From Symsagittifera roscoffensis (Eukaryota > Xenacoelomorpha > Acoela > Convolutidae), in NCBI RefSeq assembly GCF_963678635.1, contig NC_087066.1, positions 46,349,129 through 46,413,128 of the forward strand: 64,000 nt of DNA, read 5' to 3'. Below the pieces are notes generated by a model, which did not search any database, was not told the DNA's origin, and worked only from the letters and a program-made list of their open reading frames with translations. Positions 23,028 through 35,400 of this stretch are shown here, in pieces. The first letter of the stretch is position 1; each line of letters starts with the position of its first letter. The translations under genes and the position numbers were made by a program.

Positions 23028-23646
23028 TTATGATTGCAAAAGTGATGCGCCAATTCCAAAATAGGAAGCATTGCACATACCGTAAAATGGTTGGTTTAGA
23101 TCTGGAATTGTATTTAAAATTTGCTCTGTGATAAGGGTTTTTTTTTCATTGAATTCTGGGTTTTTCCTTTTATTTGATAGTGTTTGGAGTTTCAAACTTG
23201 CGTCTATTCGAGATATTAAAGAAGTTACTGTAGTGCCTTTAATAATATGCCCAAGGAATTTTTCATGGGTAACAAAAAAATGTGATTTATCTGAAGATGC
23301 TTTCATGTTTTCTTTTAACAAGATTTTGTGATATTCATCTCACCTTTTAACTTTTTCATGTTTAGTTTGTGATCGTATAAAAACATCGTCTGAAAAGTAA
23401 AAACGGTTTTACTGAGGATTAGTGGCCTAGAAATTTTGCTCATAATTGCAGAAAAAGCGGTTGGTTGTATGGATATACAGTAGAAGAGTCGAATAACTTC
23501 GTATTATTGGTTTTCAAATATGTGGGTCGACGTGAATGTTCATCTAATGGCATTTGACTGTAGGCACCATTTATATCGGCATGGTATAATACTTTCAGTA
23601 TAATTTTATAAGCATTACTGGTATGAGTTCTATGGATCAATTGCAT
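23028..23646 (-). pseudogene. Reverse transcriptase remnant of minus-strand element
   Basis: From right to left: HADINGAYSQMPLDE (palm motif A, catalytic Asp present) near 23560, a degenerate catalytic loop reading FSDDVF near 23390 in place of Y-x-DD, and the thumb MLKENMKASSDKSHFF...FLGHIIKGT at 23321. RNase H then starts with MCNAS near 23070, where the family has an Asp, so its first catalytic residue is changed to Asn. Frames are broken at least twice. Confidence 0.75.
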
Positions 23647-24149
23647 TTTGATTCATTTCAGAGAGTTTAAGTATCGAGCGTCTAAAACGACTTTAAGTGA
23701 TGCTCCTTTAGCAAGATTTTCTACTGTTTTATAAATGTTTTTCCTCTGGGTTGTTTTTCTTTACTTACTGGTGATATAATTTCATACTGTTCGAGAATGT
23801 CTAGAAGTCTGTTTACTTGCCTTGTAAGTGTATTGGTACTTTATTTGCGCACAGTTTCTTGAAAATTCCTTCGAGTTTCAGTTGAAGGTGTATTTGTGAG
23901 TGTAGTTATCCAGCATCAAAATTTGATGAAGCTCAAACCACAGGATATTTCAAGTAATTCTGCAAAATGTTAAAATTCTTGTTGGTTAATTTGAAAATGT
24001 TTAAAAAAGAACATAGTCAGAGTTTTTGCTATTCATTTGTATATTTGGCAATTTGGAACCTTAGTTTAAATTAGTGTTTTTTCTGAAATAATTTGTGTTT
24101 TTCTTTGAAACAGCTGTAAAATTATTGATAGGTACTTCTTCGATAAGAA

Positions 24150-25233
24150 CTGTTGATTGACAAGTATCTAATAATTTAAGATAATAATTAATGGTATGCC
24201 CTTTCTTGTGTACAGTAAAATGTTGCTTTTGTTTCACAATATCCTAAAATTCCTAAAGGAAGTCTGATTTTATCAGGTGAATTATTATAAACATGTAATG
24301 CTATGGTATCTTTCCTTGTGTTTTTAAAACATTTGATAGATGAAATCGTTTCTCTAAAAATTTTTTTGGATTGGTTTGAATTTGAGATCAGACATATATA
24401 AGTTTTGTGTATTTCGGTCGTTGTTATACTTGTGAACCTGATTGATAGAAAAATCATATGTTTTTCTTGACAATGGTTTTAAAAGTTTTCTTTGTTATTT
24501 ATGTAAATGATAAAACTTTGAGAATAATGGGCGTGGTTGTTTTAATCTTTTGAAAAAAGTTTTAATTTATTTATTGAATTTTGTATATTTATCTTTTATT
24601 TGCAATTTACTGTTTAGGAAACAGATAGTTATGGTATACTTATTAATAAATGTGATTCCGTCTATGTTATGTTTAATATCTGTGATGTGAAATATTTGTT
24701 AGAAAAGTTTCAGGAGGAGTTTATTCCGTTCCATTGTTTGTGTTGTTGTACGGAATAATTGAATTTTCCCGTAATTTGTGCAGTGGTTCTTTTACTAGAA
24801 GTAATTGACTGAAGGTGAAAATTTTGATTGAAGATTTTGGATTTCATTCCATGAAGGGATGTTGATAACGTTTGATTCTGCAACTGAGTCGATTAAAAAA
24901 CCTATTTCGGGATCTGAAGAATAAAAAAGTTTTTAATTTTTTGGGCTTTCTAAATGTGGATTCTCCACAATTTTTCTTTTGGTGGTGGTACTTTATTAAT
25001 TGTATTCTGGTATACATTTTCCTACTTGAACTGTTTTCAGTTATATGTTGAGTGTAGTTTGCAGTAGCTTGATTATCATTTGGTCCTTGAAGCTCTAAAT
25101 TGATTAAATCTTTTTGGTAATGATTCGATTCGATTGGTGTTCCATATTCATGTTTTTCTAAACATGTTAATAATGAGTGTGTTTTCTGTATCGCTTTCGT
25201 CATCGGTGTCGCTTTCGTCATCTGTGCTTTCAC
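24150..25233 (-). pseudogene. Protease and linker remnant of minus-strand element
   Basis: Near 24860-24900 one minus-strand frame reads LIDSVAESNVINIP, a retropepsin active site (family D-S/T-G-A) in which Gly is replaced by Val. The neighbouring frame 24844-25233 crosses it after a shift. The downstream frame 24188-24457 corresponds to the protease-reverse transcriptase linker and ends with the start of the polymerase. Confidence 0.6.
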
Positions 25234-25251
25234 AGTGTATGTGATTTAACT

Positions 25252-26777
25252 TTAGCTCCGAAGTTTCTGTATTGTCGACACCTGGAGGGTCTGAATTTGT
25301 TTCATGTGTAGATTGTACTTGATTTGCTTGTCATTGATGTTTTGGTGTACTGCTTCTATAGTTTTGATTTTGTGTGGTTGAAAATTGAGGATTTTTTCGA
25401 TGCGGTGATTGAGAATAGTTTCTTGATTTGTTTTGGTACTTGTTGTTTCTATTTCTTGAATTATCACGGGATCTATTATTATACTTATTATGATGTGGTC
25501 TGTTGTTAGAACAGTTTTGTGGTATATTCTCTGAGTAATTTCGATTTCGATTTTTGAATAGATTCAATTTTGATAATTCGAAGAGTTTCTTGAACAGTCA
25601 TTGAGAAGTATCCATTCCCGGAGGTTGAATATCAGCGGTTTCTATTAAGTTTCAGTGATTATTTCTATTTGACTTTGATTTAGAGTAATTGTTGTGAGAC
25701 TGATTGTTTTGACTATTTTGTCTGCTATATCTGTTTTGAGAATAGTTTTAAGAATATCGTCGATCTGGTGATCTTCCGCGAAAACTATTTGAATAGGTTG
25801 ATTGTGATCTGTTATTACTATAGCTGTTTGGGAGTGGTTTTTCTGAGCTATTATTCCTCTGAATGTTTTCATTCGGTAATTTCTGATGTTTTTTCATGTA
25901 TTGACAAAAAAGTTTGCTTGGATCTTTGCATTTTGGTGCTCTATTTAAATTGTTTGTTTTTGTTTTTGTCTGCATTCAGCAATGCTATGACAAAAATTAC
26001 ATGGATTTTTCAATGATGGTTTGCCTTTGAAATTTGGATTCTTTTCAGAGATGTTTAATTTCTGAGTATTTTTTCTGCTAATTCATGGTCAGATTTTTGG
26101 ATTTTTCTAGTTTGAGAAGTTGTTTTTAGTACATTGCTTACGTATTGTAGTTTTAACTTTTCTGTTTCCCTCTTGTTTCATTGTGATTTCAGCTTGTTCT
26201 AATTCATCTAGTAAATTTCGGAAACCTTTGTCAGGTTCTCGGATTGATGATGGATGTGATACTCTCTTTTTCTTTGCAATTTTTTGTAGTTGTGATGTTA
26301 AGTCATCATTAGAATTTTTATCAATTTTTAGTTTCATAATCAGCTGTAATAAGAGGATAAGGTTTTCGTACTAGAGTTTCTATTCTTACGGCGAGTTGTT
26401 TTTTTTTGTTTTGTATTGGAGTCTACTAATTTCGTTGCAGTAAGCTCTTTAAAATTGTTTGTTTTGTCCAGAATTGAACGTTTTTATAAATTCTTGTGTA
26501 AATCATTTCCAACGGAGTTAATTTCTATAGGTAAAGCTGAAATTCATTTTTGAGCTGCGCCATCGAGTGTAAATTTTATTAATGCTGTACGTCTTTGTAT
26601 CCAATTTTGATGTAACGGTGTGTTTATAGGTTCTTGACCTATATTTAAGGTTAAATTTGCTTTAACAGCATTCAAATAATCTTCTACTGAGTATTCAGGA
26701 TCTAATTCTTTAAATAACGTAAGTGAATTATAGGATGTCATAGTTGATTTGCCCAAAAGGTATGGGTTCACTGTCAT
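25252..26777 (-). pseudogene. Gag capsid/nucleocapsid remnant of minus-strand element
   Basis: Frame 26544-26777 is capsid-like (FKELDPEYSVEDYLNAVKA...DGAAQK) and 26107-26337 continues it. Around 25975 is a shortened zinc knuckle, CNFCHSIAEC, that lacks residues between the second Cys and the His. From 25331 to 25870 the protein is dominated by Asn, Arg, Ser and Tyr in repeats such as NRNRNYS and NNRSRDNSRNRN, probably an RNA-binding tail. Frameshifts separate the pieces. Confidence 0.65.
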
Positions 26778-29648
26778 TTAGAGTGATTCTGCCATGATTG
26801 GTATTTGTGTAAATTTTGTGAGTTGATTTTTTGTAATAGTGTTTTGCTGTAAATAGTAAGGTAATGGGATTTTGTTTTTCATTGATTCGGGTTAGAAACC
26901 TTGATTATTTGCATGGTTTTGTGGTTGTTTATTTTTACTTGGCTGTATTTAATTTTACCTTGGAAAAATTTGTTGTTGTGGTTGCCGTGGTTGTTGAGGG
27001 TTCTTGTAAGGTTCAAAAATATGTTGTTGAAAAATGTCATCTGGTTGATTTATATTAATCCATTAATTGTTTCGCTGGTTATTATTGTATTGTTGTTAAT
27101 TTTGATTAAAGTATTCTACATCTTGAAAATATTGTGGTTGGCATCTTCTGAATGGTCTGTTAGTTGGGCTTTTAATTTGTTGCATAAATGGGTAGTTTTC
27201 GATGTGGTCTGTTAGAGTTTTTCGTTAATCATTGAAAAAACTGATTTAGATATTGCTTTGGTATTTGTTGAGTATAATCATGTTCTTAGGGTTGTTTTTG
27301 TGCTTGAGAAAAAGGTTTTTGTATTGGATTGCCGATATTGTTATTTGTGAAAAATTTATGGTTATGATTAGCAAAGCTATTGCTGTTTGCGTGTTTTTTT
27401 TTGTTTATTTAATTGTCGCTTTTTATTTATTGGTCTATGTGTTTGATATTCCATATGCGATTATTTGGGGATGGTTTAACTGTTGATTTTAATGTTGTTT
27501 GTGAGAAAGGAGTATTATGTTTGTTAGGCGGTGTTGTAAGTGTTGCGCTGATAGGGGAAATACTTTTTTGTGTTGTTGTAGGTAGTTTTTCAACTATTTC
27601 TTCTTTTAGGAAACGTGATGGAGTTTTTATGTCTTGTTGTGTCAAATTTCTAGTTTCATTAAGGATTTCTTGTGTATTGATGAAAAATGAATTCAAGCTG
27701 TTATTGCTTGTTTTACCGTTGAATTTTTTACTATAATTTTTCAGGGTGTAGTGTCAGTTGTGAATGGAGTTACTCTCAAATAATCTTTGTATACAGAAAC
27801 AGAAGCGATTGCTGTACTTGAAATATTATTCGGGATATTGAAAACAATATATGAGACCATTCTGGGTCCCATGACGTAATATGTTGCGTCCGTCTGCTAG
27901 TATTGCTTCATATTCTGTTGTGATTGAAAGTTTTTTCTTGCTAGTGGAATTAAGTGAGAATTTTGTTGAAAAAATTCTACTATGAACCATATTAGGAGTC
28001 TTTGTAGATCAATATTGTTACTCTTGATATTTCATCGTCAGTGAGTGTTTCACGAATTGAGTCTAAAAACTGTGTGAAAAGAATTATTTCTCTTCTTACT
28101 ATTATGTGACGAGATGTACGCGTTGGTGATACATAAAATGTGTCATTTGTTTCTAATATAAAAACACAGCTATAAATTATGGATGAAACATCGTTTGTGA
28201 AAATTGAGTTTGTTCTTTGTCAGTTTTGGTGTATATTTTTGAGAAAAATGATTCAATATCATCTGTTTGTACTCGGAGTGGTGGTTGACTTGATGGTTGT
28301 GGTAGTAGAATTTTGATAGTAAATATATCGTAATATGAAGTAATATTACTGATGCCTGATAAAAAGTGATCGAGTACTTGTCTTTTAGATTTTACTTCAA
28401 GAAATTTTTGTTTACATGGATTTGTTCCTTTTTCGAACAAATTTGCAATTAGATTATGGCAAAGCTGTACTTGCCCTTTAATGGGATAGCTTTGTTGGTG
28501 GATGACAATGGCAAGGAAGGAATCACCATCAAATCTTTCATCGTATTGAATCATTTTCGTCCAGATTTGGGTTAATGTGTAATGTTCAATAGGCCTCACT
28601 ATTATAGATCTCACTTGGTTTTATAATGTGTTTAAGGATGTAGTTTTATGATGTGAGGGGGCTCAAGTTCTTCAATGTTTATCTTAATTAAACTGGTAAG
28701 TTTTTCAAAAATTTTATTACTTCTGGGTCGTTGATATGGGTTGGAGAGTGATTCGATGTTTGAGGTCGTTCAACATTTTTTTACTAGGAGGTTGGGAGAA
28801 CAAGATTGTTCTGATCGATCCAAGGGACGCCTTGATCATCAAAAAGTTTTTAAAGAAATTAATATTTAAAATTAGTTTAAAATTTTAAGATCCCAGGATA
28901 GACGTGATGATCAGCCTTAAATAAGTTTCAAGTTGTTACAAAAGCAGGGTAGGCAAAAACACTTTTTTAAGGTTAAGGCTAAATTTTTTTAGAAAAAGTT
29001 TATTAATTTATGAAAGGGTTCATTAAGAAATTAGTGATTTAAAGGATTTTAAATTTTGAGTGATTATGGTTGTGTTTTAGATGAAAGAACAAGGAAGCTG
29101 AATTGTGCGAGGATGAGGAGGTGCGTCCTTTAGAAACAAAGCATTTTTTATAGTTTTATTAAAACTAACTTTAAATAATTTTATAACCTAATTTTTGTAT
29201 TTTATATTCAATTAGTTATATTTGTACAAAAGTTTTCAATTTACGGCAGATTTGTTGAAAATGAACGACATTTGTATCTTTTATTAGTCGTTATTATTTT
29301 AAATATTCTGTTTACACATCCTTGAAATGAATATGGCTTGGAAAAAATTTTCCTGCTCCAAGTAATTTTTATTTCATGTTAGTGAATGAAAACCTACTGC
29401 ATTAAGAATTTTGTAGAGAAATAATCGTTGCAGCCTGCGTCGTTTCACGATATAGGAGATCGATCTGTTTTGATTCTGTTTGATTTTTGACCTGGTGTAA
29501 GCTGTATCGTTAGCTTGCATTGAGTAGACTTATCGAGAGGTAGATATATACTCATTAAATTTGCAATACTATCGAACATTTTGTGGTGTGTTTTTGATCT
29601 TATTTTTATTTTGTGTATGCTAAATCTAAATTGGTTGAGGTCTTGTTC
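26778..29648 (-). pseudogene. 5' coding/leader region of minus-strand element
   Basis: Frames at 26930-27060 (Gln/Pro-rich), 27427-27696 (Pro/Thr-rich) and 28177-28614 (145 codons, not recognised) precede the capsid. They may be the N-terminal part of a long Gag or a separate early reading frame. I do not recognise a domain. Stretches 28620-29440 have no usable frame. Confidence 0.4.
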
Positions 29649-29666
29649 GAGACTCTTGGCGCACCA
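29649..29666 (-). promoter_or_regulatory. Candidate tRNA primer-binding site
   Basis: On the minus strand the sequence TGGTGCGCCAAGAGTCTC begins with TGG, the complement of a tRNA CCA end. On the plus strand 29640-29666 reads like a tRNA 3' portion, with a T-arm TTGTTCGAGA, an acceptor strand and a terminal CCA. This sets the inner edge of the 5' LTR at about 29667-29669. Which tRNA is unknown to me. Confidence 0.6.
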
Positions 29667-30060
29667 GATGAGTTTACGATAGCTCAATCATAGAATAATT
29701 TCAGGCAAGATACACCGTCTGGTCGTCACGCTATCTTATTTTCGGCCGGATAGATTCGTGCAACTTTTTAGTCTAATACTGGTCTTAATCTTACTCTTAT
29801 ATTTCCTAGTCTCAAAAGATCTAGTGTATACTGATATTTGCGAGATAAGATATCAGGAATTGTTCTGAAGGAGAACGACTGTTTGCTGAGTTATATTTAT
29901 TCTGCTCTGTTTGCTGAATTTATGAATAGTTTCAGCTATACAATTTATAGTAAGTGTTAGTTATGGATCATGACTGGTTAGTTAGAAAAATGGATCATGA
30001 CTGGTTTGTAGAGATAGTTTTATCAATAATATAATTGGATATAAATATTAGTTTTAAACT
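29667..30060 (-). repeat. Probable 5' LTR of minus-strand element
   Basis: Immediately upstream of the primer-binding site on the minus strand. It contains an ATAAATATAA box at 29891-29900, a plausible core promoter. No second LTR survives in the window to prove it, and the outer boundary is a guess. Confidence 0.4.
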
Positions 30061-32112
30061 GGTTCCAAGAGCTAATTTTTTCACGAAAACTCATATGTTC
30101 AAATATCATGCATAAATAAATTTTTTCTTCTAAGAAAATTATCTTGCCAGCTCTTATTTTAAGAGATGACTTAATTTTAATTCAAGATGTTTTCAAGATT
30201 ACCTCCCTTGATTGACTAGGGCTCTGAAAAACTGCCAAAATACCATTTTCAAAATTGACCGTTTTTAAACCCCCATAATTGTAAAAAAAACAGTAAATTG
30301 GGGCAACAGTACATTGTAAACAACAATAACCCTATAAAAACCTATTCAAGGTTTAAGCGTATGCGGATCTGATTCATACTAGCGAAATCCCCATTTTGTA
30401 ATAAAGGGAAATTTTAATAGATCCGAAATTTGTCTGGGGAAAAAATCCCGAGCACAAATACTCCAATGTTTTCTTTGAAAGTTGGGTTAAAAAGAAAGGC
30501 GTAATGGTACATTTTAAAAGGTGCACGTTGTGTACATAATGATACGCCACTAAAGTTGTGATATGTCTTAGTTCAGTTCCAACTGAGTGCAAGATCACAA
30601 TCTGATGTCTTTCAGAGGCATTCAAAAGAAGATGAAGATGAAGAATAAGATTTATCTCTTTATTAGGTATCGGCAGCACTTTTGACCTCCGTTGAGAGTG
30701 GCACTTCAATTTGAGTTGTTTGGCGCTTTAGGTTGTTCATCACCTAGAGTACATGACAGCAGTCATATCCAAGCCCTGCTTGAGTGATCAGAAAGGCAGA
30801 AGACCCGTTCAGTCGAAAAATGTTTCAGCATAATTTTGATAGCTGCGCATAACTTTGATGGAAATATTAAAAACTGTGAAAGTCTTTATATAAGCTGTGA
30901 TGAAATTGTTAAAACAGTAGCGGGTCGAAGAAGCCGAGAGTGGCTACCCCCTCCCCAAAAACATTTTGATCGAGCTGGATTTGAACGTTTAATTAGTTTG
31001 GCCCATCGGTGGCAGAATTTTGCCGGTCCCTACAATTTTCAGCCTGTTTTGTGGCGTTTTTGGTCAGTAATAAGCAGCGCGGATCTGTTTAGCTTACACC
31101 CCCCCCCCCCCATGGTACCTTGTAACGATAGACCCACCCCTGCACTGATCGTTTCGGGGTATTTTTTGCAAGCAGTGGGTCTTTTAATGTGCCAATTTAT
31201 ACGAGGAGCATTAAAGATCAATGCGAAGGAGACGTGAACAAGTTTAAGGCGCGGCTCGTCAATTGGAAGATTATAGTAGCAGACAAGTTCAAAGCACTCA
31301 AGCAACTACGAGGTCTTAACGCGAACTTAATTCCAGACACTTCCGTCCCTTATTGTAATCCTCTCTTAATAAATACTATCCACTTAATCCCAACCGCACC
31401 CTTTACTTGCAATTGCAGACTAAGTATTAAGCTGTCAGTTTACGCTAAAATGACCAAATAACCGAAGTAGTTGTATAAGTCGCATTAGCAAGTGATATGG
31501 TTTCAAGTTCACTTTCGAGTGATTTTTTAGTGATTTGATTTTACCCGAGTCGAGTTCTCGACATGACGTGTTCACCGAAGTGGTCGAACCAGATGTCATA
31601 GATCGATCAAGCATCCAGGGTCCAACAGGACCTATTATGGAAGTGAAAGTTGAAGCAAAGCTGAAAAACTTCACAGATCGAAACTTTTGGTCAATTATTG
31701 GTGAAACTCAAAGGCCAAGGTAGCGGGATGGAGTTCTTGGGAGTTGGCGTGGTACGGGAGGGGAGGGGAGGGGGATTTGCTGGTTGATTCGATGAAATTC
31801 AAAGTTATGGATACTCAGTGCCTCATGTTTTGTCTGCATCATGGTTCGTCGGCCAACCAATCGACCCGAGCATTAATGAATGGAACTTCTGAACAATTAT
31901 GAGTAGTAAGTGTCACTGGACCATTTGATCTGTTCACTCTTGCTTCAGATGGTCCAATCAGGTGCTCTCTAAAATCAGAAACACTTTGACGATATCGAAT
32001 CATAGTAGATATTGGGGCATTCATTCTGACATTGTTCTATCATTTGTTCTATCACTTACTATCATCCATCATCCTACGAGATCAGAAAATCTTACTTCAC
32101 TTGACCGCAAAA
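30061..32112. other. Upstream region of the aminopeptidase gene with repeat fragments
   Basis: No gene I can name. From 30915 (CAGTAGCGGGTCG) to 31142 (TAGACCCACCCCTG) lies a possible diverged hAT-type MITE, including a run of C at about 31100, without a clear target duplication. A minus-strand frame at 31839-32024 (NAPISTMIRYRQ) weakly resembles a retropepsin. A plus-strand frame 31535-31723 is unassigned and could be 5' UTR or an upstream exon. A G-rich tract lies at 31755-31775. Confidence 0.4.
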
Positions 32113-32473
32113 ATGCTTCACAATTTTAATTTACCAACTTACAAGACTCATTTTGGCCCTCTTTTAGTACTCATCTTATTTTTTACCTGTAAGTTAGACA
32201 TTTGTGTCCAGGCAGCTTCAAAGGTAAAAGGCGAGCCAGACTTGAAAAGACTGCCTCTCGATGTGTTGCCGACATTTTACGACCTACATCTCATTATCGA
32301 CTTGAAGACCGATTCCGACGGAGGAGTTATTTTAAGAACGAATGGGTCAGTGAACATCTCAGTTATTGTCAGAAAAGAGACCGACCACTTTTACTTGAGT
32401 GTTGGTAAGGGACTGAAGATACACACTGTACATATAGAGCTAGACGACCAACAAATCACCTCTGGAAAACAAG
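32113..32473 (+). CDS. Aminopeptidase exon 1: anchor and start of beta domain
   Basis: Begins [15 protein letters not shown], then a hydrophobic segment ([11 protein letters not shown]) typical of a signal anchor, then [19 protein letters not shown], the family's opening 'RLP-x-x-(V/L)-x-P-x-x-Y-x-L' words, [10 protein letters not shown] and [12 protein letters not shown]. Possible N-glycosylation sites occur in NGS and NIS. No GT donor lies between the last clear homology and the in-frame TGA at 32503. The donor that restores phase is GC at 32474 (CAAG|GCGGGA). Confidence 0.8.
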
Positions 32474-35400
32474 GCGGGATCAATTTTTACAATTTTTCAC
32501 TTTGATTTATTTCTACATTTTTTGGAGTTTTAGTTCCAACTTGGTGATCGATATAATATGCTCAGTTTCAGATCGTCTATCCTTCCTTATACTCAGGGGC
32601 TGATTGAGGGGGGGGGGAGCAGAAGGATTATATTGCTTCATCACCCAAAGGTTTGATACTATATTGAGACATCCATTTTCGATCGGCCGACCTATCTAGC
32701 GGCGCCTGTTGCGCCAATATATGGTGATTTTGAGTTTAAGAAAGGGCGCGAAATCTTCCCAAAAGTTAGATTTTTTCTATTTTTCGAGCAAGCATGAATT
32801 TATTGAAAAAAATGATAGAGCGCTAGATGAATACTTCAGCTAATAAAATATTTGACAAACGATGGAGGGAATCCCGAATCAGAGAAACCCTGTTCAACAA
32901 TGAGTTTTCCGATCAAATTTAAAATTAAGTCTAATGTGAACAAGGGTAGACGGTTGCTGAGGATGAAGCGACCACACTGATTCCAGAAAATTAGTCCAAA
33001 ATAAGATATTAGTAAGAAAAATATTCAAATAGTTTTCAAAAATTTTGTTTTCATTTGTTCCCAACTGAGGTCGATATACATTTTTTGATATACTCCCGGT
33101 ACCATTGCAGTGGGAGGTCAGCTTCTGAAATGATTTCGTCAGCCTCTCAATAAAACCAAAAAATTTGTCCGGTTAGTTTTTCTCAACAATGAGAAAAATT
33201 TATAAGCTTAGTTTTAAAATCCAAAACGCGACTAAAAGGGCTTTAACATGATATCACACTCGAAATTGGCTGGAACAAATAAACTGACATGAATCCGAAA
33301 TTCCATCTCCATCTTTTAGAGTTTTGGAACAAGTAGCTAAAAAGAACTGAAATTTATATTACTCGAGTTTTGATATTGAGAGCTATAGTCCAATTTGAGT
33401 GAAAAACTTGCAAAGTTTGAAAGAATAACTTTATAACCTACAGAATTGCTTTATACAGATACACAGGTGTCTCAACTTTAGTTTTGATCTCGTTAAAATC
33501 GAAAAACAAACGAGGATAGCTTGTTGCTGTGCAATTTACACAAAATATTCCGACTCTATTCTTAATAAAACACAAACTAATTTTTTAAGTTTTTTTTTTA
33601 AAAGTGAGGTTTTTTTGTGCGTGGTGTGATAAAAAGATAAGGCAAAACCTAAAATCTAGGCATATTTGTCGGCCACAGTGAAAATGCAGAACGAGCAACG
33701 GTTTTTGTCAAAAATTTACCAGAAAAAAAAAACAAAATAGAAAACCAAAAATTTTTATGGAATTTTTCTTGTCAATTTTAATGCAAAAATTGTTTTGAAA
33801 TTATTTTTATTCCAAAATGGCAGTCAAAAAACTTCAATAAAAAATTTACTGGGGTAAAGCTAAGGTTTCACAACTCATCTTTTTCTAATAAGGATGCTCA
33901 TAAATAGACTTGATCTCAAAAATTTCAAACCGGTTTTTATCGACAATGGTACATATTTTTAAAAAGTCTTAAGGGTCGTTTGAAACACGAATGAAAGAAC
34001 CTCACTTTGATATTCACTCCATTCCAGCGGATAATAGTTTGGTGCAAAAATTTTTGGTTTATGATCAAAAAAATTTTCAAGCTCACCCTATTCGCTTAGG
34101 CCAAAAATAAAAAACTTTAAAAGATTTTCTCATTTTATTAATGTCGTTTGAGTTACGACTGGAAAGGCTGTTTATAATATATCACTCGACCCATTCCGAT
34201 GATTATTTACTGTACTTGATTTTTTTGTGCAAAACAAAAAAAAAAGAAAAACTAAGCAAAAAAAAATTAAAACACACCCAAATACAAATTTCCTCTCCAT
34301 TTTCAATGGGTGGAACACTTAGAACAGTTTGAAAACGTCAATAATAAAGCACATGCAACGTAATTTCAGGGAAAAATTTTTTTTCATACCGTAAGCAAAT
34401 GGATGATTTCTGGCGTTGTATATCATATGAGATACTTGCGCAATCAAAAACCGTTTCTAATAATAATAGTTTTTGGCGTTTCTGCGATTCTTTCTTTTAT
34501 TTCTCCACAATCCAGACTGAGTTCAGTGGTTGAGTGATGCTCTTTTTCTTAGCGACTCAAGGTCGTTTCTGAATTTTTGTTATGCTATTTTTGTTTTTCT
34601 AGGGTGGGAGGCTGTTTTTCAAAAAGTTTTGAAAATTTTGCCGACCTTTTTTATTTGGTTGAACAATTTATTAGGTCGCCTTTAGAAAAATTTTGAGGTT
34701 GATCAGCGAAAAAAAAAATGGATGTCATAAAGTTTTACCAAGGGGGACCCTTTAGAAAAACTTGGTAACCAGAATTGAGGGTGGGTCGACCCCCCCCCCC
34801 CCCCCCCCACTTGCGCTCTTCCCCTCGGCACGCTACTGCATATGCTAGTCTGAAAACTACATATAGTCTTCTTGCTTAAGGATGCTCTTATGAATCAAAT
34901 CCAAATTATTTGGACCAAGTTAACATCCTCCCGCCAAATCCGATTTGGGGAGGGTGTTAACTTGGTTCTAAGTTGGGATTTTTCAGCCAATCAATATCGA
35001 GCATTTTACATGCTGTGATTAGCAAAATAAGTCGACTAGCTTAAAAATATAATAATTTATTAGACCCCAAATGTTTTAAACCCCAAAAGCAGTTAAACCC
35101 CAAAAGCGTGCAGTTAGCAAGCAGACCTAATACCAAAAGTAAAACAAATGGTATATTTTTCATGACGTTTTTTTTAAACTGGTTTCAAGTTATCTTTTAA
35201 AATTAAACTAATCAAGGCCTTCAAGTTTCTGAAAGTATCAATTTACCTTTCAATGCTCAAGAAAAATTTCAAAAAAGCATATAATTTCAATTTTTTGTTT
35301 TTGCGCACTACATTTACATTTTAGTTAAAAAATGAGTGATTCGTTTTTATGATCCTTACGAACGTAAAATGTTTCCCAGAAACTGTGCTTTTTTTCCCTT

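Larger units (their letters stand above)
22558..30060 (-). mobile_element. Minus-strand LTR retroelement, 3' truncated and decayed
   Basis: Read right to left: probable 5' LTR, primer-binding site (29649-29666), Gln/Pro- and Asn/Arg-rich Gag, protease, reverse transcriptase and RNase H. Integrase and the 3' LTR are missing because the element ends at the junction with unit C. All frames are broken. Domain order gag-PR-RT-RH fits the Ty3/Gypsy superfamily, and the words differ clearly from units A-C and from the 44-kb element, so it is a separate family. The right end is approximate. Confidence 0.75.

Noticed and set aside
29640-29666. tRNA gene
   Set aside because: Only a tRNA 3'-end-like stretch is present, without the D-arm and anticodon arm; it fits a primer-binding site better.
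30374-30709. 111-codon minus-strand frame
   Set aside because: No homology recognised, unusual composition and no neighbouring exons.
30836-31305. Frames of 133 and 88 codons on opposite strands
   Set aside because: They cross a C-run and a possible MITE and have no protein-like features.
32032-32112. Upstream start for the aminopeptidase
   Set aside because: The longer frame begins with TTG, not ATG; the first ATG is 32113 and directly precedes the signal anchor.
34789-34808. Long C-run as a functional element
   Set aside because: Similar G/C runs occur inside the MITE family (for example 42179-42192 and 56109-56120), so it is probably a simple repeat belonging to an element end.
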